Below, in pieces: positions 17,221-27,403 of a stretch of 64,000 nucleotides of DNA. A program made the translations under genes and the position numbers. The stretch lies in contig NZ_PGSG01000009.1 in assembly GCF_002843305.1 (NCBI RefSeq), forward strand, positions 62,001-126,000, read 5' to 3'. This stretch comes from Streptomyces barkulensis. GTDB lineage: Bacteria; Actinomycetota; Actinomycetes; Streptomycetales; Streptomycetaceae. The notes beneath the pieces were generated by a model. That model was not told the DNA's origin. It saw nothing but the letters and a program-made list of their open reading frames with translations, and searched no databases. The stretch's first letter is position 1. Every line of letters begins with the position of its first letter.

Positions 17221-17661
17221 TCACCGCTTTCCGGTGCGGGCGGTCTTCGGGGTGACCAGACGGTTGCCGGTCCAGTCCTTGCCGGCGTTGACGGTGCTGG
17301 TCTGGGCCAGGCCGGCGGTCTGGGCCGCCTCGCCGATCTCGCTCGGCTCGACGTACCCGGGCCGTCCGGTCTTCGGCGTCATCAGCCAGACCGGGGCACC
17401 GTCCTCGACCAACGTGATGGCGTCCACCAGCGCGTCCGTCAGGTCGCCGTCATCCTCGCGGAACCACAGCACCACGGCGTCGGCCATGTCGTCGTAGTCC
17501 TCGTCGACGAGTTCCTGGCCCGTGATGGCCTCGATTCCCTCACGGAGGGCCTGCTCGGCGTCGTCGTCGTAACCGAGCTCCTGGACCACCTGCCCGGGCT
17601 GGAAACCCAGCCTTGCGGCGGGGTTGGTCCGCTCCTCCGCGTGGTCCGCGGTCGCGCTCAC
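17221..17661 (-). CDS. DUF3052 domain protein
   Basis: 146 residues. The N-terminus AARLGFQPGQVVQELGYDDD, the acidic middle DEDYDDMADAVVLWFREDDGD and the C-terminal VWLMTPKTGRPGYVEPSEIGEAA are the hallmarks of this actinobacterial family of unknown function. The start is the GTG preceded by a perfect AGGAGG; the 1,200-codon frame that includes it is a shadow of aceE. It is divergent from aceE across 420 bp, a conserved Streptomyces arrangement. Confidence 0.92.
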   Translation of the reverse strand: MSATADHAEERTNPAARLGFQPGQVVQELGYDDDAEQALREGIEAITGQELVDEDYDDMADAVVLWFREDDGDLTDALVDAITLVEDGAPVWLMTPKTGRPGYVEPSEIGEAAQTAGLAQTSTVNAGKDWTGNRLVTPKTARTGKR

Positions 17662-18081
17662 GGATTGCCTCCTGTCATCTTTCGAAAGTAGGTGGTGCCC
17701 GCGCGGGCGCGCGGAGCATTGGGCGTAGTCCACACGGGCTGGACCGATCGCGCAAGTACCCGGCCGCCGATCCCGCCCAAACGTTGACGTGTCGCCGCAC
17801 ACCACCTGAACCGCTGTGGCGCACGGCACACCCGTACGCCTATTTTGCCCCAATGAGTGGGGAATAAGACTGGGATCGAACGGCCGTGCGCGGACCGCGG
17901 CGCCCCTGGGCGTAGGGTTGCCGTTCGGCCGACTCACGCCCCGGCCGCACCGGCCCGGGCACCCGGGCGTCTCACGGAGTGGGGTTACCCCTCGGTAGAG
18001 ATGACGTATCCGCCCCAGCGGTACACGATGGGAGACGGCGCGACATCCCAGCAGAGCAAGACCGAACAGCGAAGGAATAGC
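17662..18081. other. Divergent intergenic region between DUF3052 and aceE
   Basis: No gene is seen. It contains an imperfect palindrome CCCCA-N5-TGGGG (17848-17862) inside an AT-richer patch (TATTTTGCCCC..GGGGAATAAG) that would suit an operator/promoter. The aceE leader includes an alternative in-frame ATG at 18030. Confidence 0.5.
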
Positions 18082-20814
18082 GTGGCTTCCGGATCCGATC
18101 GCAACCCGATCATCATTGGTGGCCTTCCCAGCCAGGTCCCGGACTTCGATCCCGAGGAGACCCGGGAATGGCTCGACTCGCTCGACGCCGCCGTCGACGA
18201 GCGGGGCCGGGAACGTGCCCGCTACCTGATGCTCCGCCTCATCGAGCGTGCCCGCGAGAAGCGTGTGGCCGTGCCGGAGATGCGCAGCACGGACTACGTC
18301 AACACCATCGCGACCAAGGACGAGCCGTTCTTCCCCGGCAACGAGGAGATCGAACGCAAGATCCTCAACGCGACCCGCTGGAACGCGGCCGTGATGGTCT
18401 CGCGCGCTCAGCGGCCGGGCATCGGGGTGGGCGGCCACATCGCCACCTTCGCCTCCTCGGCCTCGCTGTACGACGTGGGCTTCAACCACTTCTTCCGCGG
18501 CAAGGACGGCGGCGACGGCGGCGACCAGATCTTCTTCCAGGGCCACGCCTCCCCCGGCATCTACGCCCGCGCCTTCATGCTGGACCGGCTCACCGAGGCG
18601 CAGCTCGACGGATTCCGCCAGGAGAAGTCGAAGGCGCCCGACGGTCTGTCCAGCTACCCGCACCCGCGGTCGATGCCGGACTTCTGGGAGTTCCCGACCG
18701 TCTCCATGGGGCTCGGCCCGATCGGGGCGATCTACCAGGCCCGGATGAACCGCTACATGCAGGCGCGCGGGATCGGTGACACCTCCAACTGCCATGTGTG
18801 GGCCTTCCTCGGCGACGGCGAGATGGACGAGCCCGAGTCCCTGGGGCAGCTCTCCCTGGCCGCCCGCGAGGGGCTGGACAACCTGACCTTCGTGGTCAAC
18901 TGCAACCTCCAGCGGCTCGACGGCCCGGTGCGCGGCAACGGCAAGATCATCCAGGAGCTGGAGTCGGCCTTCCGCGGCGCCGGCTGGAACGTGATCAAGG
19001 TCATCTGGGACCGTTCCTGGGACCCGCTGCTGGCGCAGGACCGCGACGGCGTGCTGGTCAACAAGCTGAACACCACCCCCGACGGCCAGTTCCAGACGTA
19101 CGCCACCGAGACCGGCGCGTACATCCGCGAGCACTTCTTCGGCGGCGACCACCGGCTGCGGAAGATGGTCGAGAACATGACCGACGAGCAGATCCTGCAT
19201 CTGGGACGCGGCGGTCACGACCACCGCAAGGTGTACGCGGCCTACAAGGCGGCCCGGGAGCACAAGGGCCAGCCGACGGTGATCCTGGCGCAGACGGTCA
19301 AGGGCTGGACGCTCGGCCCGAACTTCGAGGGCCGCAACGCCACCCACCAGATGAAGAAGCTGACGGTCGAGGACCTCAAGCGCTTCCGCGACCGGCTGCA
19401 CCTGCCGATCGCCGACAAGGAGCTGGAGTCCGGCCTGCCCCCCTACTACCACCCGGGGCGGGACTCGGAGGAGATCCAGTACATGCACGACCGGCGGCGC
19501 GAGCTGGACGGCTTCACGCCCAAGCGCGTGGACCGCTCCAAGCCGCTGGTGCTTCCGGGCGACAAGACCTACGCCACGGTGAAGAAGGGCTCCGGCCAGC
19601 AGCAGGTCGCCAGCACGATGGCGTTCGTGCGGCTGCTGAAGGACCTGATGCGGGACAAGGAGATCGGCAAGCGGTTCGTGCTGATCGCCCCCGACGAGTA
19701 CCGCACCTTCGGAATGGACTCGTTCTTCCCCTCGGCCAAGATCTACAACCCGCTGGGCCAGACCTACGAGTCGGTGGACCGCGAGCTGCTGCTGGCGTAC
19801 AAGGAGTCCCCCAACGGCCAGATGCTGCACGACGGCATCTCCGAGGCCGGGTGCACGGCCTCGCTGATCGCGGCGGGCTCGGCCTACGCCACCCACGGCG
19901 AGCCGCTGATCCCGGTCTACGTCTTCTACTCGATGTTCGGGTTCCAGCGCACCGGTGACCAGTTCTGGCAGATGGCCGACCAGCTCGCGCGCGGCTTCGT
20001 GCTCGGCGCCACCGCCGGCCGCACCACTCTGACCGGCGAGGGTCTGCAGCACGCCGACGGCCACTCCCAGCTCCTGGCCTCGACCAACCCGGCCTGCGTC
20101 GCCTACGACCCGGCCTTCGGCTTCGAGATCGCCCACATCGTGCGGGACGGTCTGCGCCGGATGTACGGCGAGAACGCCGAGGACGTCTTCTACTACCTGA
20201 CCGTCTACAACGAGCCGATCAGGCAGCCCGCCGAGCCCGAGGGCGTGGACGCCGAGGGCATCGTCAAGGGGCTGTACCGGTACCGGCAGGGCGAGGCCGG
20301 GTCGATCCCGGCGCAGATCCTCGCCTCCGGCGTGGCGGTGCCCTGGGCCGTGGAGGCCCAGCGCATCCTCGCCGAGGACTGGAACGTCCGGGCGGACGTC
20401 TGGTCGGCGACCTCGTGGAACGAGCTGCGCCGTGAGGCGGTCTCGGTCGAGCGGCACAACCTGCTGCACCCGGAGGAGGAGCAGCGTGTGCCGTATGTGA
20501 CCCGCAAGCTCCAGGGGACCGAGGGCCCGGTGGTGGCCGTCTCGGACTGGATGCGCTCGGTGCCCGACCAGATCGCCCGCTGGGTGCCGAACCGCTATCA
20601 GTCGCTGGGCGCGGACGGTTTCGGCTTCGCCGACACCCGCGGCGCGGCCCGGCGTTTCTTCCACATCGACGCCGAGTCGATCGTCCTGGGCGTGCTCACC
20701 GAACTGGCCGGGGAGGGGAAGGTGGACCGCTCGGTGCTCAAGCAGGCCATCGACCGGTACCGGCTGCTCGATGTGGCCGCCGCCGACCCCGGCCCGGCGG
20801 GCGGGGACGCCTGA
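18082..20814 (+). CDS. aceE: Pyruvate dehydrogenase E1 component, homodimeric type
   Basis: 910 residues, the family's length. It decarboxylates pyruvate with thiamine diphosphate and passes the acetyl group to E2 lipoyl domains. The diphosphate-binding motif is [15 protein letters not shown] (near residue 245) ending at VVNCN. Other landmarks are [22 protein letters not shown] sequence, [20 protein letters not shown], and the C-terminal transketolase domain with [14 protein letters not shown] and [13 protein letters not shown]. The GTG at 18082 has GAAGGA upstream and gives the conserved N-terminus [20 protein letters not shown] 18030 would add 17 unconserved residues. Confidence 0.95.
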   Translation: MASGSDRNPIIIGGLPSQVPDFDPEETREWLDSLDAAVDERGRERARYLMLRLIERAREKRVAVPEMRSTDYVNTIATKDEPFFPGNEEIERKILNATRWNAAVMVSRAQRPGIGVGGHIATFASSASLYDVGFNHFFRGKDGGDGGDQIFFQGHASPGIYARAFMLDRLTEAQLDGFRQEKSKAPDGLSSYPHPRSMPDFWEFPTVSMGLGPIGAIYQARMNRYMQARGIGDTSNCHVWAFLGDGEMDEPESLGQLSLAAREGLDNLTFVVNCNLQRLDGPVRGNGKIIQELESAFRGAGWNVIKVIWDRSWDPLLAQDRDGVLVNKLNTTPDGQFQTYATETGAYIREHFFGGDHRLRKMVENMTDEQILHLGRGGHDHRKVYAAYKAAREHKGQPTVILAQTVKGWTLGPNFEGRNATHQMKKLTVEDLKRFRDRLHLPIADKELESGLPPYYHPGRDSEEIQYMHDRRRELDGFTPKRVDRSKPLVLPGDKTYATVKKGSGQQQVASTMAFVRLLKDLMRDKEIGKRFVLIAPDEYRTFGMDSFFPSAKIYNPLGQTYESVDRELLLAYKESPNGQMLHDGISEAGCTASLIAAGSAYATHGEPLIPVYVFYSMFGFQRTGDQFWQMADQLARGFVLGATAGRTTLTGEGLQHADGHSQLLASTNPACVAYDPAFGFEIAHIVRDGLRRMYGENAEDVFYYLTVYNEPIRQPAEPEGVDAEGIVKGLYRYRQGEAGSIPAQILASGVAVPWAVEAQRILAEDWNVRADVWSATSWNELRREAVSVERHNLLHPEEEQRVPYVTRKLQGTEGPVVAVSDWMRSVPDQIARWVPNRYQSLGADGFGFADTRGAARRFFHIDAESIVLGVLTELAGEGKVDRSVLKQAIDRYRLLDVAAADPGPAGGDA

Positions 20815-20863
20815 TCCCCGGCCGCGGCTGCGGCCGCGGAATTCACTGATGTGCCGCTGATGT

Positions 20864-20897
20864 GCCTCGGCCCCGGCTTCCGAGCCGGGGCCGAGGC
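20864..20897. terminator. 15-bp perfect stem after aceE
   Basis: GCCTCGGCCCCGGCT (20864-20878) pairs with 20883-20897 around TCCG. It lies 50 bp past the aceE stop and 29 bp before the convergent DUF4190 stop, suiting both. Confidence 0.85.
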
Positions 20898-20926
20898 GCG
20901 TCACATGCTGCGCGCCGCCGCGCCCG

Positions 20927-21217
20927 TCACAGCCACAGCCCCCACGAGCCGGAGGCGGTGAAGAGCCATATCAGGCCGAAGACGATGTCCAGCGCGCCCA
21001 GAACCACGGCCACCACCGCCGCCTTGGAACGGGTGTTCCAGCGGCGCCCCATGGCGAGCCAGCCGCAGACCATCGCGATGGGACCGAGTACGAACCCCAT
21101 CACGAAGAGCCCGACGACCGCGCAGACCGCACCGATGACGCCGAACGTCGAGCGCTCGTCCCCGGTGAGGTCTTCGCCACCACGCCGTTTGCCTTCGAAG
21201 TACCGCGTGCCCGTCAT
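20927..21217 (-). CDS. Small DUF4190-type membrane protein
   Basis: 96 residues with two hydrophobic spans: FGVIGAVCAVVGLFVMGFVLGPIAMVCGWLAMG and VVAVVLGALDIVFGLIWLFTAS. The GPIAMVCGWLAMGR signature between them fits the DUF4190 family, small membrane proteins of unknown function common in actinobacteria. GGGAGG precedes the ATG. It is divergent from the potassium channel gene across 69 bp. Confidence 0.8.
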   Translation of the reverse strand: MTGTRYFEGKRRGGEDLTGDERSTFGVIGAVCAVVGLFVMGFVLGPIAMVCGWLAMGRRWNTRSKAAVVAVVLGALDIVFGLIWLFTASGSWGLWL

Positions 21218-21286
21218 CTTCCCTCCCAGGGTCGTCGGACCGGGCTGTGGCTTCGGATACCCCGGGGACCCCGTACGATGCCGGGC

Positions 21287-22084
21287 ATGGCGGACATACG
21301 GGCCAAGGAACGCTGGGAACACCGGACGCAGGGACCGCTGCTGCTGCTGTCCGTCCTCTTCGCCGTCGCCTATGCCGTACCGATCATGCGCACGGATCTC
21401 GCTCCGTGGGTGCGGGACGCGTGCAGGGCTGTGGAGTAGGGGGTCTGGGCGGCGTTCGCGCTGGACTACGCGGTACGGCTCAGGCTGGCCCCGCAGCGGT
21501 GGGACTTCGTGCGCAGCCAGCCGCTCGCGCTGCTGGCCGTACTGCTCCCCCTGCTCCAGCCGCTGCGACTGCTGCGTCTGGTCTCCGCGCTGCTGCTGGT
21601 CGGGCAGCGTGCCCGGATGGCATCCCGGGTACGGGTGACCACCTATGTGGCCGGCTCGTGCCTGGGACTGCTGGTGTTCGGCTCGCTGGCCGTCCTGGAG
21701 GTGGAGAGGGACTCCCCGAACGGCAACATCACGACACTCGGCGACGCGGTGTGGTGGTCCTTCACCACCATGACCACGGTGGGCTACGGCGATCTGGCGC
21801 CGACCACCGGCCTGGGCCGGCTGCTGGCCATCGGGCTGATGCTCTCCGGGATCGCGCTGCTCGGTGTGGTCACCGCCAATATCGCGGCCTGGTTCATCGC
21901 CCGGTTCGACGAGGAGGAGGCCTCGGATCGACGGCAGACGGCGGCGATCGAGGATCTGACGGCCGAGGTACGCGCTCTGCGGGCGGAGGTCGCGGAGCTG
22001 CGGGGCGGCCTCACGGGCTCCGGTGGCCCCGGAGACGGGGCGGTGACGGGCGCCGCGGGCCACGTCAGCTCTCCCAGATCTTGA
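21287..22084 (+). pseudogene. Potassium channel gene interrupted by in-frame TAG
   Basis: The reading frame from ATG 21287 gives 50 residues (MADIRAKERWEHRTQGPLLL..) then TAG at 21437-21439, then continues in the same frame for another 215 codons without a stop. The downstream part has LDYAVRLRLAP, several hydrophobic helices and the selectivity filter TTMTTVGYGDLAP (about 21766-21804), followed by a cytoplasmic coiled coil. A single base change of TGG to TAG would explain it, since Trp fits the VE-W-GVWAAF context. Translation could restart at GTG 21509, which would drop the first helices. Either a recent nonsense mutation or a sequencing error. Confidence 0.8.
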
Positions 22085-22541
22085 CGGCCCGCACCCGATA
22101 GTCCGTCCGCGGCGCCCAACTGCCCGAGGGGTAGGTGTCGAACTCGCCGGTCTCGGCGCACTCCGCGCTCTGGTAGGCCGTGACGGGCCGCCCGGTGCGG
22201 TTGGCGAGCGAGGCCACGGAGGCGCCCCGCGGCAGCGGCACACAGCTCTCGATGTCGGTGTCCGCCAGTTCGTGGGTGCGGCGCGGCCCCTTGAAGTCCG
22301 CACGCTCCCACAGGCACAGCTCCCCGGCCGCGCACTCCCCCAGTCGCGGTGCCGGCACTGCCGCCGACACGGCCGTCTGCGGTGTCAGGGCCGTGAGCAC
22401 CGCGGCGGCCGCGGTCAGGAGCGCGGCCAGTGCGGCCCGGCGGGCCCTGTGGCCGCGGTGCGTGTGGCCGCGGTGCGTGTGGATGCTGTGCGTGTGGATG
22501 CGGTAGGTGCGGTTGCGGCGAGTGCGGTGTACGTGACGCAT
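22065..22541 (-). CDS. Secreted peptidase inhibitor family I36-like protein
   Basis: 158 residues. After a very basic start (HTHSIHTHRGHTHRGHRARR, an unusual His-Thr/Arg repeat) a hydrophobic signal ALAALLTAAAAVLTAL leads to a probable cleavage near AVSAAVP. The mature part CAAGELCLWERADFKG.. and SVASLANRTGRPVTAYQSAEC matches the small Cys-containing beta-gamma-crystallin-like I36 proteins that Streptomyces secrete. GGGGGAGA precedes the ATG. Its 3' end overlaps the channel gene's 3' end by 20 bp on the opposite strand. Confidence 0.8.
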   Translation of the reverse strand: MRHVHRTRRNRTYRIHTHSIHTHRGHTHRGHRARRAALAALLTAAAAVLTALTPQTAVSAAVPAPRLGECAAGELCLWERADFKGPRRTHELADTDIESCVPLPRGASVASLANRTGRPVTAYQSAECAETGEFDTYPSGSWAPRTDYRVRAVKIWES

Positions 22542-22971
22542 GTGGGTCTCTCCCCCGTGCTGGTCTTCTGTGCCGGTCTTTCGTGCCGGTCGTTGTGCGA
22601 TCAGCTTCGACACGGGTCGGCCGGCCTGCCAAGAGCGGACCGGCCGTTTCACCGGGACGGGTAACGGAGTTCTCCACAACCGCCCGGTTGTCCACAGCCT
22701 GGCTCCGCACCGGCCGGCTGAAGCCCGGCTCACGGGTAGGGTGACCGGCACCTTTCGAGACGGCAGGAGGTGACGGGCGAGTGGCCGGACGCCCGCCCCG
22801 GCGCGGTCCACCCGCTGCGGTGAACGCGCGCCCCGGAGGCGGGCCGGGCTCCCGGTGCCCGGCCGGCATGACGGCCGTCGGTACGGGCGGCAGCCACCGG
22901 GTGGACGAGGTGTGACGTATGCGGCGCGGCAGGGGAGGAAGACCCACGCATCGACGCATACGATGACCCGT
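22542..22971. other. Intergenic region, 430 bp
   Basis: This is the divergent promoter region of the I36-like gene and the DUF4429 gene. No supported gene and no strong repeat is seen; the GC content is slightly lower just upstream of the I36-like start. Confidence 0.5.
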
Positions 22972-23868
22972 ATGGGTGACGTGCTGGCCGGAATTAACTC
23001 CTCCTGGGAGTTCGACACCGACTCCGTGCTCATCCGCTTCGAACGGGGCATCCGCACTCCGAAGCTGTTCCATGTGCTCGGTGAGCGGCGCGTCCCCCAC
23101 GAGGCGCTGAGGTCTGTCGAGCTGACCCCCGGCACCAGACGGGGCACGGTCGTGCTGCGCGCCGAGCCGCGCCCGGGCGCCGATCCGCTGATGGAGGCCG
23201 CCGCCGGGCAGCTCAGGGAGACCAGCGACCCGTACCGCCTGGTGCTTCCCGCCGAGCACGAGCCCCTGGCCGCCGCCCGGGTCAGCGAGCTGTCCTCCGT
23301 GCTCGGCCCCCGGGCGCAGGAACCGGCCGACCGCCACCTGGTCGCCGCGCCCGCCGCCCCGCTGCAGTTCAAGGCGTACGACGGCAAGGTCTCCTTCGAC
23401 GGCCGGGCGGTGTCCTTCCGCTGGTTCTGGACCGGGGCCTCCTCGGCGAAGTGGAAGGCCGGCGACCAGTCGTTCCCGGTCGGCGAGCTGCAGGACGTCC
23501 GATGGCGTTCGCCGGAGGTCGTGGGCGGCCATCTGCGGCTGGTCCGCCGCGGCGAGGCGGCGGACCGGGAGCTCCCGGAGCCCGACCAGGATCCGGCCGC
23601 CGTCGTCTTCGGCCTCGGCTACGGCCTGGTGCACGAGTCGCTGCCGCTGGCGGCCTCGGTGCTGGAGGCGGTACGGGCGGCCGGGCCCGCCCCGGTCCCG
23701 GAGGCGGCGGCTCCCGTCTCCCGCGCGGCGGACCCGGTCGCCACGGTCCGGCCCGCCCCCGCCGACATCGCAGACCGCATCCGGCACCTGGGCGAGCTGC
23801 ACGGGGCCGGGCTGCTCACCGAGGAGGAGTTCAGCGCGAAGAAGGCCGAACTCCTCGCCGAACTGTGA
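22972..23868 (+). CDS. DUF4429 protein with C-terminal SHOCT motif
   Basis: 298 residues. Two copies of the DUF4429 pleckstrin-like fold are visible: WEFDTDSVLIRFERG..HVLGERRVPHEALRSVEL and LQFKAYDGKVSFDGRAVSFRWFW..FPVGELQDVRW. The end DIADRIRHLGELHGAGLLTEEEFSAKKAELLAEL is a SHOCT helix pair, often used for oligomerisation. The start MGDVLAG is the family's common N-terminus; an ATG three codons earlier (22963) is possible, and GGGGAGGAAG lies further upstream. Cytoplasmic, function unknown. Confidence 0.85.
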   Translation: MGDVLAGINSSWEFDTDSVLIRFERGIRTPKLFHVLGERRVPHEALRSVELTPGTRRGTVVLRAEPRPGADPLMEAAAGQLRETSDPYRLVLPAEHEPLAAARVSELSSVLGPRAQEPADRHLVAAPAAPLQFKAYDGKVSFDGRAVSFRWFWTGASSAKWKAGDQSFPVGELQDVRWRSPEVVGGHLRLVRRGEAADRELPEPDQDPAAVVFGLGYGLVHESLPLAASVLEAVRAAGPAPVPEAAAPVSRAADPVATVRPAPADIADRIRHLGELHGAGLLTEEEFSAKKAELLAEL

Positions 23869-23934
23869 GCCGCGCCAAGTCCTGGGCCGTGCCAAGTCCA
23901 AGGCCGCGCCGAGCCGTGAGACGGTGTGGCCCCC

Positions 23935-24960
23935 CTACTCCCGCCCCGCCGAGGTGAACCCCAGGTCGGCGTAGCGCCCGCCGGCCACATGGCCGGCGAT
24001 CGGCTCCAGCGCGGCCAGCTCGTCCGCGGTCAGTTCGACACGGGTGGCCGCGGCGTTCTCCTCGACCCGCTCGGGCCGGCGTGTGCCGGGGATCGGGACG
24101 ACCGGCAGCCCGTGCACCGCGGCCCGCTGCTGCACCCAGGCCAGGGCGACCTGGCCGGGCGTGATCCCGCGCGTCCTCGCGATCGCGTACAGCGGCTTCC
24201 GCAGGGCGGCGTTGGCCGCCGCGTTCTCCCCGGTGAAGCGCGGCATCGTGCGCCGGAAGTCGTCGTCGCTCAGCTCCTTGCCCGCGTCGGTGAACGAGCC
24301 GGTCAGAAAACCTCTCCCCAGCGGCGAGTAGGGCACGAAGGCGACACCCAGCTCCTTCGCGGCGGGCACCGCCGTGCGCTCCACGTCACGGCTGAAGACC
24401 GACCACTCGGACTGGACCGCCGCGATCGGGTGCACCGCGTGCGCCGCGCGCAGTTCGCCGCCGGTCACCTCGCTCAGCCCGAGCTGCCTGACCTTGCCCT
24501 CGGCCACCAGCTCGGCCATGGTGCCGACGGTCTCCTCGATCGGCACGCGCGTGTCGCGGCGGTGCATGTAGTACAGGTCGATGACATCGACGCCGAGCCG
24601 CTCCAGACTGCCCTCGGCGCACTGTCTGATGTAGGCGGCGTCGTTGCGGATGTCGCGCTTCGCCGGATCCGCCGGATCCATGACGATGCCGAACTTGGTG
24701 GCCACCACCACCTCGTCCCGGTGCGCCCTCACGAAGGGCGCGATGAACCTCTCGTTCTCACCGAAGCCGTACAGGTCGGCGGTGTCGTAGAGCGTGACGC
24801 CCAGTTCCAGGGCGCGCTCGAGGGCGGCGCGGGCGCCGGCGGTGTCCGTCGGCCCGTAGGCGAAGCTCATACCCATGCAGCCCAGTCCCTGGACGCCCAC
24901 CTCGGGCCCGTCCGCGCCGAGCCGCGCCGTGGCGATCCGTTCGCTCTTCTCCCAGCTCAT
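23935..24960 (-). CDS. Aldo/keto reductase
   Basis: 341 residues. The catalytic tetrad is visible: Asp and Tyr in LYDTADLYGFGENE (near residues 55-60), Lys in VVVATKFG and His in YYMHRRD. The C-terminal NADPH-binding part has PIPGTRRPERVEENAAA. It reduces or oxidises carbonyl substrates with NADP(H). It lies 8 bp downstream of a MerR regulator on the same strand, so it is probably the regulator's target in one operon. The related branch includes yeast-like YakC/pyridoxal-type reductases; the substrate is unknown. Confidence 0.9.
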   Translation of the reverse strand: MSWEKSERIATARLGADGPEVGVQGLGCMGMSFAYGPTDTAGARAALERALELGVTLYDTADLYGFGENERFIAPFVRAHRDEVVVATKFGIVMDPADPAKRDIRNDAAYIRQCAEGSLERLGVDVIDLYYMHRRDTRVPIEETVGTMAELVAEGKVRQLGLSEVTGGELRAAHAVHPIAAVQSEWSVFSRDVERTAVPAAKELGVAFVPYSPLGRGFLTGSFTDAGKELSDDDFRRTMPRFTGENAAANAALRKPLYAIARTRGITPGQVALAWVQQRAAVHGLPVVPIPGTRRPERVEENAAATRVELTADELAALEPIAGHVAGGRYADLGFTSAGRE

Positions 24961-24968
24961 CCGGTTCC

Positions 24969-25466
24969 TCAGAGCCTCTCCGACGCCCGCCGGGCGTCCG
25001 CGTAGAAGTCGATCTTGAAGTCGAGGACCGCCAGTGTGCTCCGCAGCTCGTCGATTCTGCGCCTGACGTCCTCGCGGGTGGCGCGCAGCAGCTCCTGCCG
25101 CTCCTCGAAGGTGTGGTCGCCCGCGCGCACCAGTTCCGCGTAGCGCACCATGTCCGCCACCGGCATTCCCGTCAGGCGCAGCTTGCCGACGAAGGCCAGC
25201 CAGTCCAGGTCTCGGTTGGTGAAGCGGCGCTGTCCGGTGTGGGAGCGGTCGATGTGCGGCATCAGCCCGATCCGCTCGTACCAGCGCAGCGTGTGGGCGC
25301 TCAGACCGGTGATCGAGGCGACCTCGCTGATCGTGTAGCGGTCCCGTCCGTCCGGCCGCGGGTGGGGCACGTCGGCCGTCGCGCACACATCCGCCTGCGG
25401 CTCCCCGATCTCCCCACCGGCATCCGTGTCCGTCCCCGTCTGCACCTTCGTCTGCGTCACGGTCAT
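24969..25466 (-). CDS. MerR-family transcriptional regulator
   Basis: 165 residues. The winged HTH is residues 43-110: YTISEVASITGLSAHTLRWYERIGLM and GQRRFTNRDLDWLAFVGKLRLTGMPV. The dimerisation helix follows (RAGDHTFEERQELLRATREDV..). There are no conserved C-terminal Cys, so a metal sensor is unlikely. A 40-residue acidic leader precedes the HTH, longer than usual. It controls the downstream aldo/keto reductase in many bacteria with the same arrangement. Confidence 0.92.
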   Translation of the reverse strand: MTVTQTKVQTGTDTDAGGEIGEPQADVCATADVPHPRPDGRDRYTISEVASITGLSAHTLRWYERIGLMPHIDRSHTGQRRFTNRDLDWLAFVGKLRLTGMPVADMVRYAELVRAGDHTFEERQELLRATREDVRRRIDELRSTLAVLDFKIDFYADARRASERL

Positions 25467-25566
25467 GGGGGAACGCTACGGACTTCGAGTGCGCTCCAGG
25501 CAAGCGAATAACGGGGGCGAAATCCCGCCACACCGGCCCATCGGGCCCCACGTTAGGCTCAGGAGC

Positions 25567-26385
25567 ATGGACAGCCTGCGCATGATCGAGAACTGGCCGG
25601 TCACGACGGCGGCGGCGGCCGTCGTGACCGCCGACGGCACGGTGGCCGGGACGCACGGCCCCGCCGATCGCCGCTTCGCGCTCGCCTCGGTCACCAAGCC
25701 GCTGGCGGCGTACGCGGCGCTGATCGCCGTCGAGGAGGGCGCGATCGAGCTGGACGAGCCGGCCGGTCCCGAGGGCTCGACGGTGCGGCACCTGCTCGCC
25801 CACACCTCCGGCCTGGCCTTCGACGAGCAGCGCACGATGGCCGCCGCGGGCACCCGCCGGATCTACTCCAACACCGGCTTCGAGGTGCTCGGCGACCACA
25901 TCGCCAAGGCCACCGGCATCCCCTTCCCCGAGTATCTGCGCCAGGCCGTCCTCGTCCCGCTGGGCATGGCCGCCACCGATCTGCCGGGCTCCCCGGCCAA
26001 GGACGGCGTCTCCACCCTGGCCGATCTGGTCCGCTTCGCCGCCGAGCTCCAGGCCCCGCGCCTGCTGGATCCGAGCACCGTCGCGGAGGCCACGTCCGTG
26101 GTCTTCCCGGATCTGCCCGGCGTCCTGCCCGGCTACGGCAACCAGAAGCCCAACGACTGGGGCCTGGGTTTCGAGATCCGCGACGGCAAGTCCCCGCACT
26201 GGACGGGCGCCTCCTCCTCGCCGCGCACTTTCGGCCACTTCGGTCAGGCCGGTACGTTCCTGTGGGTGGACCCGGACGCGGGCGCCGCCTGTGCGGCCCT
26301 GGCGGACCGGGCGTTCGGTCCCTGGGCGATCGAGGCGTGGCCGCCGTTCACCGACGCGGTGCTGGCCGAACTGCGCGGGAACTGA
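25567..26385 (+). CDS. Serine hydrolase, beta-lactamase / class C-like
   Basis: 272 residues. The SxxK motif is SVTK (Ser41, Lys44), the YxN motif is YSN in RRIYSNTGFEVLG (about residue 99), and the third motif is HFGQAGTF near residue 220. This is the penicillin-binding-protein fold used by esterases and DD-peptidases. There is no signal peptide, so it is probably a cytoplasmic esterase. AGGAGC precedes the ATG. It is divergent from the MerR gene by 100 bp and followed by a glutamine amidotransferase gene 52 bp later. Confidence 0.88.
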   Translation: MDSLRMIENWPVTTAAAAVVTADGTVAGTHGPADRRFALASVTKPLAAYAALIAVEEGAIELDEPAGPEGSTVRHLLAHTSGLAFDEQRTMAAAGTRRIYSNTGFEVLGDHIAKATGIPFPEYLRQAVLVPLGMAATDLPGSPAKDGVSTLADLVRFAAELQAPRLLDPSTVAEATSVVFPDLPGVLPGYGNQKPNDWGLGFEIRDGKSPHWTGASSSPRTFGHFGQAGTFLWVDPDAGAACAALADRAFGPWAIEAWPPFTDAVLAELRGN

Positions 26386-26437
26386 GACACACCGACCGAC
26401 AGCGGCCGGCGCGGGAAGGCGCGGGAAGGAGCGGCAC

Positions 26438-27151
26438 ATGGGCGGGCGGCCGCGCGTACTGACGGTGCAGCACACCCCGAACGGCGGGCCGGGCCGGTTC
26501 GGCGCCTGGCTGGCCGAGGGCGGTGTGACGCTGGACGTCGTCCGCGCCTACGACGGCGAGCCGCTGCCCGCCCGGACGGACGGCCACCGGGGCCTCCTCG
26601 TCCTCGGCGGCGGTTATCTGCCGGACGACGACACGCGCGCCCCCTGGCTCGCCCCCACCCGCGCCCTGGTCGCCGAGGCGCTGGACGGCGGCGTCCCGGT
26701 GTTCGGGATCTGTCTGGGTGGCCAGCTGCTGGCCCAGGTCTCGGGCGGCGAGGTCGCGGCGGAGCACGGCGAGCCGGAGGTCGGCAGCACACCGCTGGCG
26801 CTGCGTCCCGAGGCTGCGGACGACCCGCTCTTCCACGGGCTGCCCGACCGCACCACCGCGATCGAGAACCATGTCGACGCCATCACCGAACTCCCGCCCG
26901 GCGCCCGCTGGCTGGCACGGAGCGAACGGTGCCCGTACCAGGCGTTCGCCGTGGGCGGCCGGGCGTGGGGCACGCAGTTCCATCCCGAGGTGACGGCCGC
27001 ACAGGTACGGGCGTGGGATCCGGAGCGGCTGCGGCGCCTGGGCTTCGATCCCGCCGGGACCGTACGCCGGGCGGAGGCCGACGAGCCCGCCTCGGCCGGG
27101 GTGTGGCGCACCGTCGCCCTTCGCTTCGCCTCGCTCGTACGCGACGGCTGA
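26438..27151 (+). CDS. Class I glutamine amidotransferase
   Basis: 237 residues. The nucleophile elbow is VFGICLGGQLLA (Cys about residue 92), and the His/Glu pair is in WGTQFHPEV (about 184-192); together they form the Cys-His-Glu triad. The N-terminus VLTVQHTPNGGPGRFGAWL and the GLLVLGGGY oxyanion region are complete. These enzymes take ammonia from glutamine or hydrolyse gamma-glutamyl compounds; stand-alone members such as PuuD/GuaA-like types are common, and the partner is unknown. GGAAGGAG precedes the ATG. It may be co-transcribed with the hydrolase. Confidence 0.85.
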   Translation: MGGRPRVLTVQHTPNGGPGRFGAWLAEGGVTLDVVRAYDGEPLPARTDGHRGLLVLGGGYLPDDDTRAPWLAPTRALVAEALDGGVPVFGICLGGQLLAQVSGGEVAAEHGEPEVGSTPLALRPEAADDPLFHGLPDRTTAIENHVDAITELPPGARWLARSERCPYQAFAVGGRAWGTQFHPEVTAAQVRAWDPERLRRLGFDPAGTVRRAEADEPASAGVWRTVALRFASLVRDG

Positions 27152-27403
27152 GCGGTCGCGACGGCTGAGCGGCCGACCCGTGCGAACCGCCCTTCGGCAA
27201 GGCAGCGGACACGGTCGCAAACCCCCCTTCCCGTCACCCGCGCCCCCGGCGGCCCGCGAGGCCCGGCCCGGGGCTCTCCAACACCCCTCCAGCCCTCACC
27301 GAGCAAATTAATCAGGCGAGTTCACGAATTCCTCTTGTCTTTCCGCCCGAGCCCATTAGGGTCGCTCACGCCCACCGGACGGCGACGGACCCTGGAGGTC
27401 GCA

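Noticed and set aside
17221..20904. A 1,227-codon minus-strand frame over aceE
   Set aside because: Only its last 146 codons (DUF3052, starting at GTG 17661 with AGGAGG) are gene-like; the rest mirrors aceE.
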